Assembly: GCF_034190915.1 (NCBI RefSeq)
Contig: NW_026947484.1
Span: forward strand, 190,272,982 to 190,336,981
Length of the DNA: 64,000 bases
Source: Cavia porcellus
Taxonomy: Eukaryota > Chordata > Mammalia > Rodentia > Caviidae
Direction of reading: 5' to 3'
The notes beneath the pieces are model-generated. The model saw only the letters and a list, made by a program, of their open reading frames with translations, did no database searches and was not told the origin of the DNA. This document shows, in pieces, positions 11,930 through 23,497 of the stretch (the stretch's first letter is position 1; each line of letters starts with the position of its first letter). The position numbers and the translations under genes were made by a program.

Positions 11930-12660
11930 GCCTCTTCCTCTCTGTTCCTTATATATGCAAGCTTATATAAGAGGCCCAGCTTCTCTCCCAGTCAGCCACA
12001 GCCTGATCGAATTGCGCCAGTTAGGTGTTCCCGCTCACCGCTGCGCACCAGGGAGTTACGGACCAGGCAGCCTACGCGTCTCCCCTCCCGGCCACCGTCG
12101 GGCTCTGGGATCTGGGTTGGGACAGTCTACCAGGTCCGCCGGCAGCGTCACGCAGGCCAGGCACTTTTCACCAATCCCGCCTGAGAGGGGGATGTGTGGC
12201 TGGAGTCGCCACCGCGCCCTGCTCCCACAGGACTGCTTGGGCCCAGAAAGTCCTCTGCTGGAGTCAAACTGTGGTAGAGTGTCAGTTTCTCTCACTCACC
12301 TCGCCACATGTCAGTGCACGCCTCCCTGCCGTTCGCAGATTGCCGTTCTCAGAGCTTCTTCGCGTCTCTCTCCTTGCCGAGCCGCTGTAGAGGCAGCCAG
12401 CCGCCGCGCGGCGGGAAACCCAAATCGCGGCTTACAATGGCGCGGTTCCAGCCTCCACACTGAGGCTTTTCTGTTCCTGTTTTAGCAGCAGGACTGCATT
12501 CCAAGTTGGCTTCTCTCAGCCCAGTTCGTTCCTGAGTCAGCAGAGCATATCTCCACCTGCTTATGTCTCCTTAGTCCGCACCATTCCTGGCTTCTGAGCC
12601 GAGTCTTTCAGAGAGCCTCCGGTAGTTGCTGTTATCTGTCCGCCATGTTCTCCCGGAAGT
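11930..12660 (-). promoter_or_regulatory. CpG-rich 5' UTR/internal promoter of HAL1-like copy 1
   Basis: GC-rich leader upstream of ORF1 with many CpGs at about 12000-12430. Its outer end begins with a CATGGCGG-type sequence on the minus strand. Copy 2 (46836 leftward) has a homologous but CpG-depleted leader. Promoter activity is inferred from L1 biology. Confidence 0.6.
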
Positions 12661-12790
12661 CTCCATTCTGTATTTTGAGACAAGTGTCTTGCTAACTTAC
12701 CCAGTCTGGCCAAGAACTTGTAAAGTTCTTGCCTAAGTCTCTTGAGTAACTGGGATTATAGGCATCTGCCACTATGCCCATCTTCTGTGG
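12661..12790 (-). repeat. B1-like SINE next to HAL1-like copy 1
   Basis: Reverse B1 (TTTTGAGACAAGTGTCTTGC ... GTAACTGGGATTATAGGC) beginning with the downstream copy of the 16 bp target duplication. A reverse ID fragment follows (12797-12870). Confidence 0.7.
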
Positions 12791-12879
12791 GAGGTTTTTT
12801 TTTTTCTGGTACAGGGAATCGAACTCATGACCTCATGCTTTCCAGGAAGGCACTTATGCCCAGCCCTCCATGGGAGGGT

Positions 12880-14740
12880 TTTAACTGAGTGATGTGATCA
12901 CAGCTGGGCTAGAGGCTATTCTCTGGTGGCTGATAAAGAAGCTGAAGGTATGCAAAACATTTTAAGGGACTGAAAAATGAATGAGAAAATGGCAGATAAC
13001 GGCAGAAATGAAAAGTTAACTTTACTATGAATTCTGAATCAAAGAACAGAGGTTTTGATGCTAACATTTAAGTGTCCAAGAATAGCCCATTAAGGGCCCT
13101 GGGGGTTCTTAAGAGGATCCCAGGCTGTGGCCTATGGCAGGATGGAAAGGGACTGGCCCAACTCCAGACTAATTATTTTTGATGTTGTGGAATTTTCTCA
13201 CTCTTTTGAGTTGGTTATAACCCAATGGTATATTTAATTTCAGTCTTTTCCTTCTCTTTATGTTTTCCCACAGAAGATTAACCTATTTCAATTTGAAATT
13301 AATTATTTATGCTTATGAACACACTGGATGCCTGCCTGGTTTATTTGGCTTTTGAATAATACATCTGAATAGGAATTCACACAAGCTAGGAAAAAACACA
13401 ATTTTGAATGCCCTTTCTCCAACTGTTGCCTGACGGATTGTTCTAAACCATGCCGTGGCCTTGTCATTTTCCTAGGGAGTCCAAAATCTATCTCTTGTAC
13501 ACTAATTAGATACCAACTGCCTGCGTGTGGCAGCAAAGATTTGCACTATGAGGGCAAAGACTGACCTTTATAATCTTATCTCTGGCTGCAAAGACTTTCT
13601 CCACTGGTTCAAATTCCACCCATCCAGCCTCCAAGGACCAGTTCAACCCTGTGAAGCCACTGCAGGTACTCTCTGAAAAGGAAAGGCCCTCATACTTCTC
13701 AAAGTGCAGTCTTCCATTTCTGTGTCCTACATTAGGCTTTGAGTTTGCTTGAGGGCACCTGCCGCACAACAGGTACCTCTTCGAGAGTTTGCTAAAGTGG
13801 GGAGGCACAGTCTCCTACATCTCAAAAAGAAGCACCAGATGGGGGTCAGCCAGCTAGAGCTTTTCACTACTAATGCTGCACTCCAGTGGTGGCCTATCCA
13901 CTGGGCTAGCCCCCACTAAAGCAGGCATCACATATCTGACAAACTCCCACAGGGCTTCCCCTGTCCAGGCTCTTTTCTATTTCTTCAACTCCTCAAATCA
14001 GCTGTGTGTGGTCCTGCTTACAAATTAAAGTGAGAATCATTACTTCCAGTGAGAATCACTTACAATGGCACACAAGCATTATGGCTTATATCTAGATGTT
14101 CCCCCAAAGCCTCTCTGAGCATTCGTAAGATTTCGGGGAGATGATCAGATCATGGGGGACCAATTCACTGATCAGACTACAGATAAGTGTGACATCAGGA
14201 GGAAAAGCTTGATGGGAAGAGACAAATCACTATGGGCATGGCCTAGAAGAGTCTATTTCCCTCCTATTCCCTTGAACCCTCGCTGCTTCCTGATAGCTCG
14301 CCAGGAGCAATCCTCCTGTGCCTTGCCACCCTTCTTCTGAGCCAGCCACTGTGGACCCAGACCTCTACGAACTGCGCGCCACAACTTTGCCTCCTTACAA
14401 CTGTGGGTGTTGGATATTGCCTCAGTCATGAGAAAGTAAGGCATGAGGATTACTTTTTCATTGGGATTTGGGGCTTAGGGACCATCTATTATCCGTGGTA
14501 ATTCCCAAGAAATGCTCTATGACTAGGACCCTGACCCAGGCCTCCTGATTCCCAGTGCAGTGTTCCAAGACCCCAGGAGTTATTTGTAATTCAGAGAGAG
14601 AAAAAAATCTACAGTGATTTCTATGTTCTAAAGCACATAAAGCAGTTTCATGAACTGTTGCATGGTTAGCTGCCAAAAGGAGCTCCGAAGGTTTCAGAAT
14701 CTTATCCCAGGCGACACAGAGGAGTCAGGAGGCCGCTTAA
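12880..14740. other. Intergenic, largely single-copy upstream region
   Basis: No SINE or recognised gene. Minus-strand frames at 13303-13808 and 14458-14676 lack family features. This is distal 5' flank of the CpG island and may hold regulatory DNA, but no element can be named. Confidence 0.5.
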
Positions 14741-14829
14741 AATCCTCCAGTTGCACGCACTTAGCACCCAGAACTCACCCTTCCTAGAATCCACCCACAG
14801 GCCGCACACCAGATAACGCGTTGGCATTT

Positions 14830-15530
14830 CTGGCTCAGCGGGGCCACCGTACGACATCATGGTGGGATACCGGGACTAGCGGTTCCCCACTGCCTGACGT
14901 CAGGCGTGGCGGCGTGACCCCTCTACCTGCCGCTCTGGTGCTGACAGCGGTCGAAGAAGTAGGAGGGCGTCACCATGTTGTTTGTCTGCTATGGAACAGG
15001 CGGCAGCCCTCTCACGTGACCCGCTCCACCCCGCTGCTCGGCTCAGTCCAGTTCTGCGCCTGCGCTGGCGCGGGCTCGCTCGCGGCCGTCCTGCGGGCGG
15101 GAGGCATGGGGCGTGTGCCCGGCGCCTGCGGCCATGGGTGAGTGTGTAAGCGCTGGGGGAAGATTGGGCTCCCCTCGGCCCTCCGCGGACAGAAGGGCCG
15201 TAGGAAGGGTTGAAGGGCCGCCGCTGCCGAGGCCCTGTGCGTGCACCCAGACTCCCTGGGCCCGGTTCCGTGCCTCTGGGCCTTTGCTTTTCCGCCCGCC
15301 CGGAGTGCGCCGGGGGCGTCGTGGTCGTGGCCGCCCGGCGACCTTTGCCGCGCACGGTTGTGCGTTCGCCCGGGCGCAGGCTGGGAAGTCGCCTCCCGGG
15401 CGCAGGAGCAAGGGCGGGGAGGAGCCGGGCTTTGCAGACGTCCTGGTAGCGTCGCGGGCACCGCGTATGGCCGCCCACCCTCGGCCCGAAGGCTGGGATT
15501 CCTGCCTACTCAGAGCTGGATCCCGACGCT
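14830..15530 (+). promoter_or_regulatory. SLC25A51: CpG island, likely SLC25A51 promoter
   Basis: Abrupt GC- and CpG-rich block, the densest in the window, with GGCGCG and GGGCGGG boxes and no obvious TATA box. It is the only island upstream of the single intact gene and has a strong donor inside it (15138). Long open frames on both strands here reflect stop-poor GC-rich composition. The link to SLC25A51 is inferred. Confidence 0.7.
15040..15137 (+). other. SLC25A51: Predicted untranslated exon 1 of SLC25A51 (3' edge at 15137)
   Basis: The CpG island contains CCATGG|GTGAGTG, a near-consensus donor with intron start at 15138. The 5' edge is unknown, so the start given is nominal. An alternative downstream exon could begin at 15587 after a good acceptor (CTCTGTTTTTCAG) but lacks a convincing donor. 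Confidence 0.45.
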
Positions 15531-16448
15531 AGAGTTCAGAGAACCAAGGGGTCATAATGATCTTGCCTACCTTCTCTGTTTTTCAGACTGGGGAAATGGA
15601 CGCCCAGTGAATGCTTGTTCTGCGACACCATGTTGCACCGCCTTATAGGAAACAATTGTACGAGGCCTTTCGTGTGGGGGTGGTGTCAGTCTCTATACCG
15701 ATGCTTTGTTACTGAGTTTAGGGAGACGGAGTATGTCGACGCCTCCGCTGTACTGAGCACCGTGGCATAACTTTTATTTTGTCCCGTAGAGTCCTACCTG
15801 GAAGGTCATAATTACTACCTTCTGCTTTGGTACCTGTAATCTATGAAATAGAAGTTCTTGAAATACATGTATAATGACCTTGTCCTTTGGAGCCTCCGAA
15901 TTCACTTTGAAATAATTCTGTGAAACTCAACATAGGATGCCTCGAGGATCGTAGCAGTTCCAAAGCACAAATTAGGCGTCTCAGCAAAAAATAAAGCGCT
16001 GTTTACTACCCCTGAGAGAAAGTGACTTCCTTGTTCTCTGGTTTTGTAGATGAAATAGGCACAAACTAGACTTTGCTTTGTGCTTATGGTAGCAAGATAG
16101 AGACATAACTAGAACTAGAACTCAGCCTGACCTTGTTCTGAATGCTGACTCAGACTTGCTGACCAGTGGGAATTCACATCCTTTGAGAATTATGGTCACC
16201 TTCTGTGCAGTTTTGCAAAGACCTTTGTACTGGAATAACATCTGGATGTGGTGTATTCGTGTGGGGTGTAAAATATTAAGAGTATTTAGACTACACTCTT
16301 TCATGCCACAAAAGTTTTTTACCCTTTGCAGTTGCTTAAAAGTCGACTTCGTTAACTTGCTTACTTATTTTGATATAGGTTGGGGGTTTTAGGTAGCGAC
16401 CAGTCGTGCAATAAATTGCAGAGGACTTTTTGTCCCCGTTAAAGAATT

Positions 16449-17085
16449 TTCTTGTTTTTTTTTTTTGTTTGTTTGTTTGTTTTGTTTTTGAGACAAGGTC
16501 TGGCTTGAACTGGCTCTGAACTCACTAACCCAGGCTGGCCTCAAACTCTGCTCCATCCTCCTGCTTCAGGCTCCCAAGTAGTGGGATTACAGGCCTGCAC
16601 CACCACACCTGGCTCCAGAAGATTTTTTGCAGGCAGGGTCTGGCTATGTATTTTGAGATGGCCTTGACCTCAATATGTAGCTCAGGCTGGACTCAAACTT
16701 GCAGTGATCCTCTCGACTCAGCCTCCCAAGTAGTGGGATTATGGATGTAGGCTACTACATTGGCTAGAACTATTTTTAACAACTGAGAATGTAGATGTAC
16801 AGTAAGATTCTTAAAATATCTTAAAACAAGTTTGATACAGTGGCCAGTAAATGACTGGCTTGCTTCTTGTAGGAAAATAACACAAATTCTATTCCAGTAA
16901 AAATGAAAAATGAACATGGACAAAATTTATATTGTTCAAGGGCAGCAATTTATTTAGTTGTTTTTTTTTTTTTTTTGAGACAAGGTCTTACTGTATAGTT
17001 CAGTGTGGCCTCAATTCATGTGATCCTTCTGTCTCAGCCTCCAGCGTGCTGGGATTACAGGCATGTGCCGCCATGTCTGGCTAAT
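16449..17085 (-). repeat. Three reverse B1-like SINEs
   Basis: B1 copies at about 16449-16615, 16620-16765 and 16960-17085. Each reads the reverse complement ending in TGGGATTACAGGC or a variant. Non-repeat sequence lies between 16770 and 16960. Confidence 0.8.
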
Positions 17086-17599
17086 GGTTTGTATTGTACA
17101 GAAACATACATAGTTTAGGATTTAAAATGTATTATGTGCTCTGTATGTAAAAATAAAATGTGCTTGACATAAATTGTCAACGATATTTTGTAATGATCTA
17201 AATATTTTTGTTGACTTTAACATTATGAAATTAAGAGTAAAGCATTGTATAAGTATCAAGCATTTTTAAAATAAACTTTAATTTTTTAAATATTGTGAGA
17301 TTGGCAAGTACAGTAATAGACAGCTTTCTTGCCAGCAGCCGAAACAGTAAGAAGTAAGGCTGTAATAGGCCAAATGATTAATTATTGTTAAGCTCAGGCA
17401 AACTTTTCAAGCGCCTGTAGAACATTTTAAATCATAAAGCCTCACTGCATTAAGCAAGGGCAGAGAGTAGATAACATTCTGGAACCGCTTTTTTAATGCT
17501 GTTTTTATTGCACACAACACTAAACTAACCCACTGAAGATTTTAGAACACATAAGTAACTAGAATAAAATAAAATATGGAATATCTTTAAAAAGTGATA

Positions 17600-17850
17600 A
17601 AGGAAGCCAGCCACAGTTGTGCATGTCTATTATCCCAGCACTGTGGAACACTGAGGAAGGAAGGGATTCCAAGTTTGAGCTCAGCCTGAGTGAGCTAGTC
17701 CCCATCTCAAAATTTTGAAAAAGGGCTGGGCATGGGAGCTCACATCTGTAAACCCAGTATTTGGGAGGCTGAGGCAAGAGGATCACCACAAGTTCAGGGC
17801 CAGCTTGAACTACCATAGTGAGACCTAGTCTCAAAAATCCCCAAAACATT
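17600..17850 (+). repeat. Two tandem forward B1-like SINEs
   Basis: The first (17600-17715) is diverged (CAGCACTGTGGAACACTGAGG). The second (17723-17845) is clearer (GGGCTGGGCATGGGAGCTCA ... GTGAGACCTAGTCTC). Confidence 0.8.
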
Positions 17851-18234
17851 TTTTTAAGAAGGGCATAGGGCAGAGGCTCTGTGTTTAATTCTGAGTGCTA
17901 AAATGTTTTTCTCAAAGGAAATGCATAACCTTGAGCACTCAAATCGTGAAATGTAGAATAACTTAAAATAACCAGTTAGTGTAAGAAATTGGAAATGAGA
18001 GCATGAGAAAGGTAATAAAGAGGAAATGCAAATTTAAGAACTAAAAAATGATAAAATTGATCAGGAAGGGCTAATTCATTGGAATTAGGAGAAGTAGAAG
18101 TTAGATAAACTGGTTACTTTCTTAAGAAAAAGGAAATAAATACATGTGGTTAGAGATAATATTTAAAACAACTGCTGTACAAGACTGTAGAAATCAAGCG
18201 AGATTTTATTTTATTTTATTTGTTAAAGAAATCC

Positions 18235-18420
18235 AGGTATCAAAATTGACTCCAGAAGAAGGAACCTAACAGACCAGTAGCAATGGCAGAAATCGACAAA
18301 GTTACCAACAAGCCATCATTCCCTACAATGCAAGGCTCAGCTGGTGTCACAGGTAAATTCTTTTGAACTTCCACAGAACTTACAATTTTGATAAATTCTA
18401 AATTGTTCCACACAGAAAAT
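18235..18420 (+). repeat. Old LINE-1 ORF2 fragment
   Basis: GACTCCAGAAGAAGGAACC followed by ACAGACCAGTAGCAATGGC and a GGTAAATTCTT block matches the order of a conserved stretch of L1 ORF2 just upstream of the RT domain. Stops interrupt it. It is short and about a quarter diverged by eye. Confidence 0.6.
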
Positions 18421-18577
18421 AAAATGACTTGTTCCCTGGCACCAGGAAGAGAAAGTCTCAGGTTCTTTTTACAAAACCACTGACACTGGAACTTGACATG
18501 AAGATAGTTCCAAACTTGAAGACCTGCTCTGTATGAACAATAATGTGACATTTTAAAATAAAATACCAGCAGGCAAT

Positions 18578-18980
18578 AGGCTGGGGGTGTAGCTCAGTGT
18601 TAGAGGATTTGCCTAGTGTACGTCACACCATCGAATGAATGTTTTGAAGACAGGTCTAATGGCACACAGTCGTAATCCCAGCACTCCAGGAGGCTGAGAT
18701 AGAAGGGTTGCCTCAGCAACGTAGTGACTCCTTGTCTTTAAAAAAAAAGGCTGGTCCGAAGGTGGTGAGTTATCTCAATTGATTGTTCACAGTCAGTACA
18801 GATTGAACTCCTCGTTCTCCTCTTTCTACCCTTCTCACTACTGCACTTGACTAGTCTTAAAAAAAAAAAAAAATAGCTGAGGATGTGGCTTAGTGTGAAG
18901 GCTCTGGCTTCAGTCTCCAGTACTTGCCTCCCAATATTTGTTTTGGGATCTGCAGCATCAAAAAAAAAAAAAAAGTCTTG
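18578..18980 (+). repeat. ID, B1 and ID SINEs, forward
   Basis: ID (18580-18640, GGCTGGGGGTGTAGCTCAG), B1 (18645-18750, CCCAGCACTCCAGGAGGCTG) and a degraded ID with A tail (18855-18975). Confidence 0.75.
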
Positions 18981-19214
18981 CAAATATTATTTATCAGTAC
19001 TTGAAACAAAATGTTTCAGATGGATATGTTTGGTACATACCTGGCACTCAAATTGAAGAGAAAGATCACGAGTTTGAGTCCCATCTAGTTAATGAAACCT
19101 TGTCTCAAATCAAATAAAAATCCACCAAAGCCAAGTGAGATTCAGCCCACAGTATGGGAGTGAATAATTATGTAATTCAGACAGCCCCCGACTTAGGATG
19201 GTTCAATTTAAATA

Positions 19215-19660
19215 TTTTGACACACCTTCCCCTACTTATTCTGAGGATAGAACCCAGGATCTTGTGCTTTCTAGATAAGTGCTCTGCCACCGATCTTTAG
19301 CCCCTGCCCTTGTTCCGTATTTTGATTTGTTTTTGTTTTTGTTTTGAAGGTAAGCCTTACTCTCTTGCCCAGACTAGTGTGAGCACTGTGCTCACATGAT
19401 CCTTCTGCCTTAGCCTCCCAGGTGCCAGGATTACAGGTGTGCCCCTTTACACCTGGCTCTATTTTGACATTTTATTTTCGGCCAGTACTGGGGATTGAAA
19501 CCAGGGTCTTTGCATGTCTCAAACCCTTTTTTTCATTTTTTATTTTGAGATAATCTCTCTAAAATGTCCAGGCTAGACTCAAATTTGTGATCCTCATCCC
19601 TCACTTTGAGAGTGTTCATTATTGGCATGCGCCATCATGTCTGGGTTTTGGCTTTTTAAT
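19215..19660 (-). repeat. Alternating reverse ID and B1 SINEs
   Basis: ID (19220-19310), B1 (19320-19465), ID (19475-19530) and B1 (19535-19655), all in reverse-complement orientation. They may be dimeric SINEs. Confidence 0.7.
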
Positions 19661-19849
19661 GATGTGAAGTGACATGCATTCAGTAAAATCTGTTCTTCAG
19701 AATTTGAGCTTTGAATTTGAGCTTTGATCTCCTGGCAAAATGGAAAAAGCTAGTAAGATGAAGGGCAGTGGCAGCAATTACAGGCAGCCATGTGGTCACA
19801 GGCGTAAAATATGTTGTTAAGCTATGTTCAGTGAGTTGTGTGTTAAATA

Positions 19850-19940
19850 CATTTTGATGGGTGGGAGTGTATAGCTTAGCGTAGAGTGCTTTTACTGTGC
19901 ATGTGGCCCTGGGTGTGATCTCCAGCACCAAAAACCTAAA
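19850..19940 (+). repeat. ID SINE, forward
   Basis: ID body GTGGGAGTGTATAGCTTAGC ... GTGTGATCTCCAGCACC. Confidence 0.75.
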
Positions 19941-20504
19941 TGCCCACTGTATCTTCAACACACAGGGGATTTATTGAGATATAACTAATCATAAGTAGAA
20001 TACCCCTGGTAGAATGATACCAGCAGTTAAGCCTTGAGTACTCATTGTACCCTAGACTCCTCGCCCGGGTGCCTCTCATGTAACATTAACTCAGTGAGTT
20101 GAGCCCAGCCCATGAGGTAGATAAAAGAGGAAACAGACATGGAGACACTGAATGCCTGTCAGAGCTCTCACAGCAGGTGAAGGCTAGAGGTAGGGTTTGA
20201 ACCCAAACCTCAGGCAGTAGAACAGGCCCTTACCTCCTTTAGCTGTATGAGCAGCTCAGTAGCTACCTGAAAGCGTTTGAGTACAGTTCAGATCCACTCC
20301 TGATGGGTGGTGGGGAGCAGGGGGAGCAGCAGTGGTGCACTTTAATAAACAGTAATAAATACGTTTGGGAGCTCTTCATGAGATCCCTAGTGATTGATCG
20401 GTAGCACTACAAAAATGAAACCCGTGTTTAATGAGGAAGATTTTGTGGTAAGTAGTGAGGACAGTGCTTCAAGCTACAGTGGGAGCTACATTAGTTTTGA
20501 ATGT

Positions 20505-21140
20505 AGTGTGTAGTTTGGGGTTGTCTTTAATTTTGGACTAGGGATTAAGCCTAGGGATGCTCTACTGCTGAGCCGCGTCCCTAGTCACTGCCTCCCCCAA
20601 CCTTTTCTTTTTTTGAAACAAAGGCCTCATTAAATTGCTGGCTGGCCATGAGTTTACAGTCCTCCTGCCTCAGTCTCCTGAGTATTTGGGATTGCAGACA
20701 TGTGCCACATTCTTGGCTATAGTTAGGGTTTTATAGCATAATTTGTAGCAGATAAAATAATACGACAAACCTGGGTGTGTGGTGTACATCTGTATTCCCA
20801 GCACTTGAGAGACTAAGGCAGGAGCATTGCTGTGAGTTTGAGGCCTGCTTGGACTCCATAGTGGATTTAAGGCCAGTTGAAAAACAAAAGGAGACCTTTG
20901 TGTAAAACACAAACAGGACCAGGGATATAGCTTAGTAAGTGCCTGCCTGGCACGCACAAGGTCCTGAGTTTGATTGTCAATACCAAAAAAAAAAAAAAAA
21001 AAAAAAAAATCCCACAAACAATGCAGGTGTGGTGGATTCTAGCACTGGGGAGGCTGAGGCAGGAGGATTGCCACAAATTCGAGGCCGACCTGGACTACAT
21101 ATTGAGACCCTGTCTCAAAAGAAAAAGAAACCACAAATAA
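20505..21140. repeat. SINE cluster: reverse ID and B1, then forward B1, ID and B1
   Basis: Reverse ID (20510-20590) and B1 (20605-20715), then forward B1 (20765-20880), ID (20915-21010, ending in a long A tract) and B1 (21020-21135). The two orientations form a potential hairpin. Confidence 0.75.
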
Positions 21141-21423
21141 TGACAGCACTGAAAAGACATCCTTGACTTACAACATAGTCCTAAAGAGGGACGGGAAAAG
21201 ACAGTAAGCAGGCATTTGTGAAGAGGAACAAACTGTGTACATGTCAGTTGATCAGTAAGTATTTTTTACATGATAATTTGTTGCCCTATGTAAACTTGAT
21301 ACTGCCAAGATTTGGAGATTATACGCTTAGACAGCAAAACCTTCTTATTTCTCAAACCAGAACCCAGTGTCATGCTGACGGTAATTAAGGGTGTCACCAC
21401 AGAGGTCAAGAAAACTATAAAAG

Positions 21424-21527
21424 GGGCTGGGGATTTAGCTCAGCGGCATAAGTGCCTGCCTTGCAAGCAGGCAGTTGTGAGTTCGATCCCTGGTACCGAT
21501 AAAAACGAAAGACAAAAAAAAAAAAGA
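21424..21527 (+). repeat. Near-intact ID SINE with target duplication
   Basis: The cleanest ID copy in the window. It begins GGGCTGGGGATTTAGCTCAG (A box TAGCTCAGCGG), has a B box GAGTTCGATCC and ends in an A-rich tail. It is flanked by the perfect 16 bp duplication AAGAAAACTATAAAAG at 21408-21423 and 21528-21543. Confidence 0.92.
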
Positions 21528-21629
21528 AAGAAAACTATAAAAGAAGTCTACTATTATCATCATATTGCTCAGGAAATATTTGTATGTATAATGTAAAAAA
21601 AGTATCTATAAAAGAGAGGACAATTATTT

Positions 21630-21900
21630 GCAATTTGTTTTGGTTCTTTGAGACAGTGTCTTGCTGTGTAGCCCAGAACTCACAGTCATCCTCCCAACTG
21701 CTGAGATTAAAGGGCAGTTAATATTTTGTGTTACAGAAACTGAAACAATTCTGCCAAAAAACTGACAAATAGAGAATTTGAGAAGGGTGGATGATTTTAA
21801 CTCTTTTTTTTTTTGGCAGTACTGGGGATTAAACTCACGACCTCATGCTTGCCAGGTAGGCGCTTACGCCACTGAGCTAAATCCCCAGCCCCCAACTTTA
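21630..21900 (-). repeat. B1 fragment and ID SINE, reverse
   Basis: B1 piece (21640-21712) and an ID (21805-21893, CAGTACTGGGGATTAAACTC ... GCCACTGAGCTAAATCCCC). Confidence 0.75.
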
Positions 21901-22037
21901 ACTTTAATGTACAAGAATTAGTAGCTGTTAGTATGCAGGCCAAAACCGTTGGGAAAATTAGCAGAGGGAAATAAACTATGAATAATAGTACCCAGAAAGG
22001 TGAGATGCCGAGATGTAATAATCAAGATCTATGGGAA

Positions 22038-22160
22038 GAGCCGGGTATGGTAGCACATGCCTATAATCCCAGCATTTAGAAGGCTGAGGCAGGGGGATTG
22101 CTGTGAGTTTGAGCCAGGCTGGGCTATGTAGCAAAACCTTCAAAAAAAACTTAAATAAAT
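22038..22160 (+). repeat. B1-like SINE
   Basis: Forward B1 (GCCGGGTATGGTAGCACATG ... GAGTTTGAGCCAGGCTGG) with an A-rich tail. Confidence 0.85.
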
Positions 22161-23392
22161 AGATTGGTAGATAATGTATATTTTTTAAAAACCTATAGGA
22201 GGAATAATTTAAATGCAATAATGTTTATAAAAAGATGTAAGTAGATAGGAAGACATTATGTCCTGTTTAAGAGTCTGTTTTGAGAAGCTGTCTTGAAAGG
22301 CATTTTTGTCTGTAAAATACTAACAGAGTTTTGGGAGCAAGATGACAAAAAATATACTAAAGTTAATCTGGGAAAAGGAAGAATCTGAAAATTGTACAGT
22401 TCTTTTAAGAGTAGAGGAGGAAGCCTTAGTAGACAGTGAAATGTATTTGGATGCTTCCGTCGGTTCGAACAAGTGAGAACTAAAGAAGAAATGCAAGACA
22501 ATTGATGGAAAAGAATGGAGTGCAGAAACGAAGGTGAATGTCAGTATTTAGATTATGCGTACTCCTGATAAAAAGCAAGTTCAGTCAGTGATGGTGACAA
22601 ACTCTTGTCTTTACCCCACTCCTTACACTGGAGGGCTGGAGAGGTCATAGTACAGGTGATGAGACCACAAAAACTGTAGAAAGAAGTGTCTGTAGGAGAA
22701 TGGGCAGCATATTTGAAAGCTGTCAATAAAAGAAATGTAAATGATCTGTAAGTATGAAAAATGCTGAATTTTATACAAGAATTTTAAATGACAAGCAGTT
22801 TACTCAGGTATAAATGTAAGATTGCCCATTGCAACACTGCTAAAAGACAAAAAAGGAAAAACATCAGTGGTGCATAGGACACAAGATAGACTATGTATAA
22901 TCTATCTGGAGAGTGGAGTACTAGGAACTGCTGAAAACAGATACCTCAGTGCTGGTGATGGGTTCTGCAGTGCATTGTTGTACACCTTGCCTCTTTTCTC
23001 TCTGAGCACTGTTTTTCATTTTTTAAATGATTGATGTGTTGGAAGAGGCCAGGGAATAAGAGAGGTGAGAGCAAACACAGTTAGGTTGACTGCTGAGGTG
23101 GTTTTCTTCTTAGGCAAGAGATGAAGACCTGCGTGGTCCAATGCACATAGAGGAGAGAGGGTCTGTATTTAATTGAGGTAGAGGGTTTTTTGTTTTTCTC
23201 ACTTCACTTATATACATTTCATGAATTTTTACTTAAAAGATTCATTTCTTTATTGTTGCATCTATAAGCAGTCCAACTCCAGGAAATCTTTCAGTTGAAC
23301 ATACAAATGACTCTATCTGCATTAGTATCAGCCAAAAATGGAAATAGTTCTTGTGTTTAAATTGCAGTGAAGCAAATGATCAGAGTAAATTT

Positions 23393-23497
23393 CTTTTTTT
23401 TTTTTTTTCCCATTTTTATCGGTACCGGAGATCGAACTCACGACCACCTGCTTGCAAGGCAGGTGCTTATGCCGCTGAGCTAAATCCCCAGCCCCCA
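23393..23497 (-). repeat. ID SINE with near-perfect target duplication
   Basis: Reverse ID (ATCGGTACCGGAGATCGAACTC ... CCGCTGAGCTAAATCCCC, shown with its middle omitted). It is flanked by CAGAGTAAATTTC and CAGAGTAGATTTC, 12 of 13 identical. Confidence 0.85.

Larger units (their letters stand above)
9541..12660 (-). mobile_element. HAL1-like (half-LINE-1) retrotransposon, copy 1, full length
   Basis: A complete 3120 bp element on the minus strand. The perfect 16 bp duplication CTCCATTCTGTATTTT lies at 9525-9540 and 12661-12676. Its order 5' to 3' is: a GC- and CpG-rich 5' UTR (12660 to about 11930), an L1-type ORF1 (11926-10874), then about 1.3 kb of AT-rich sequence without any ORF2-like reading, ending in an A-rich tail (poly-T on +). 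Reverse transcriptase and endonuclease are absent, so copying must have depended on an L1 in trans (inference from the HAL1 family). The perfect duplication, retained CpGs and nearly intact ORF1 indicate a fairly recent insertion. Confidence 0.85.

Noticed and set aside
11664..12485. 273-codon + strand frame over the HAL1-like leader and ORF1
   Set aside because: Antisense to a clear L1 ORF1 and its leader. It has no protein features.
14900..15648. Several 100-190 codon frames on both strands in the CpG island
   Set aside because: Overlapping frames with Arg/Pro/Ala-rich composition, explained by few stops in GC-rich DNA.
21424..21527. Possible functional tRNA gene
   Set aside because: A and B boxes and an anticodon-like loop exist, but there is no closing acceptor stem. 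The A-rich tail and 16 bp target duplication identify a SINE.
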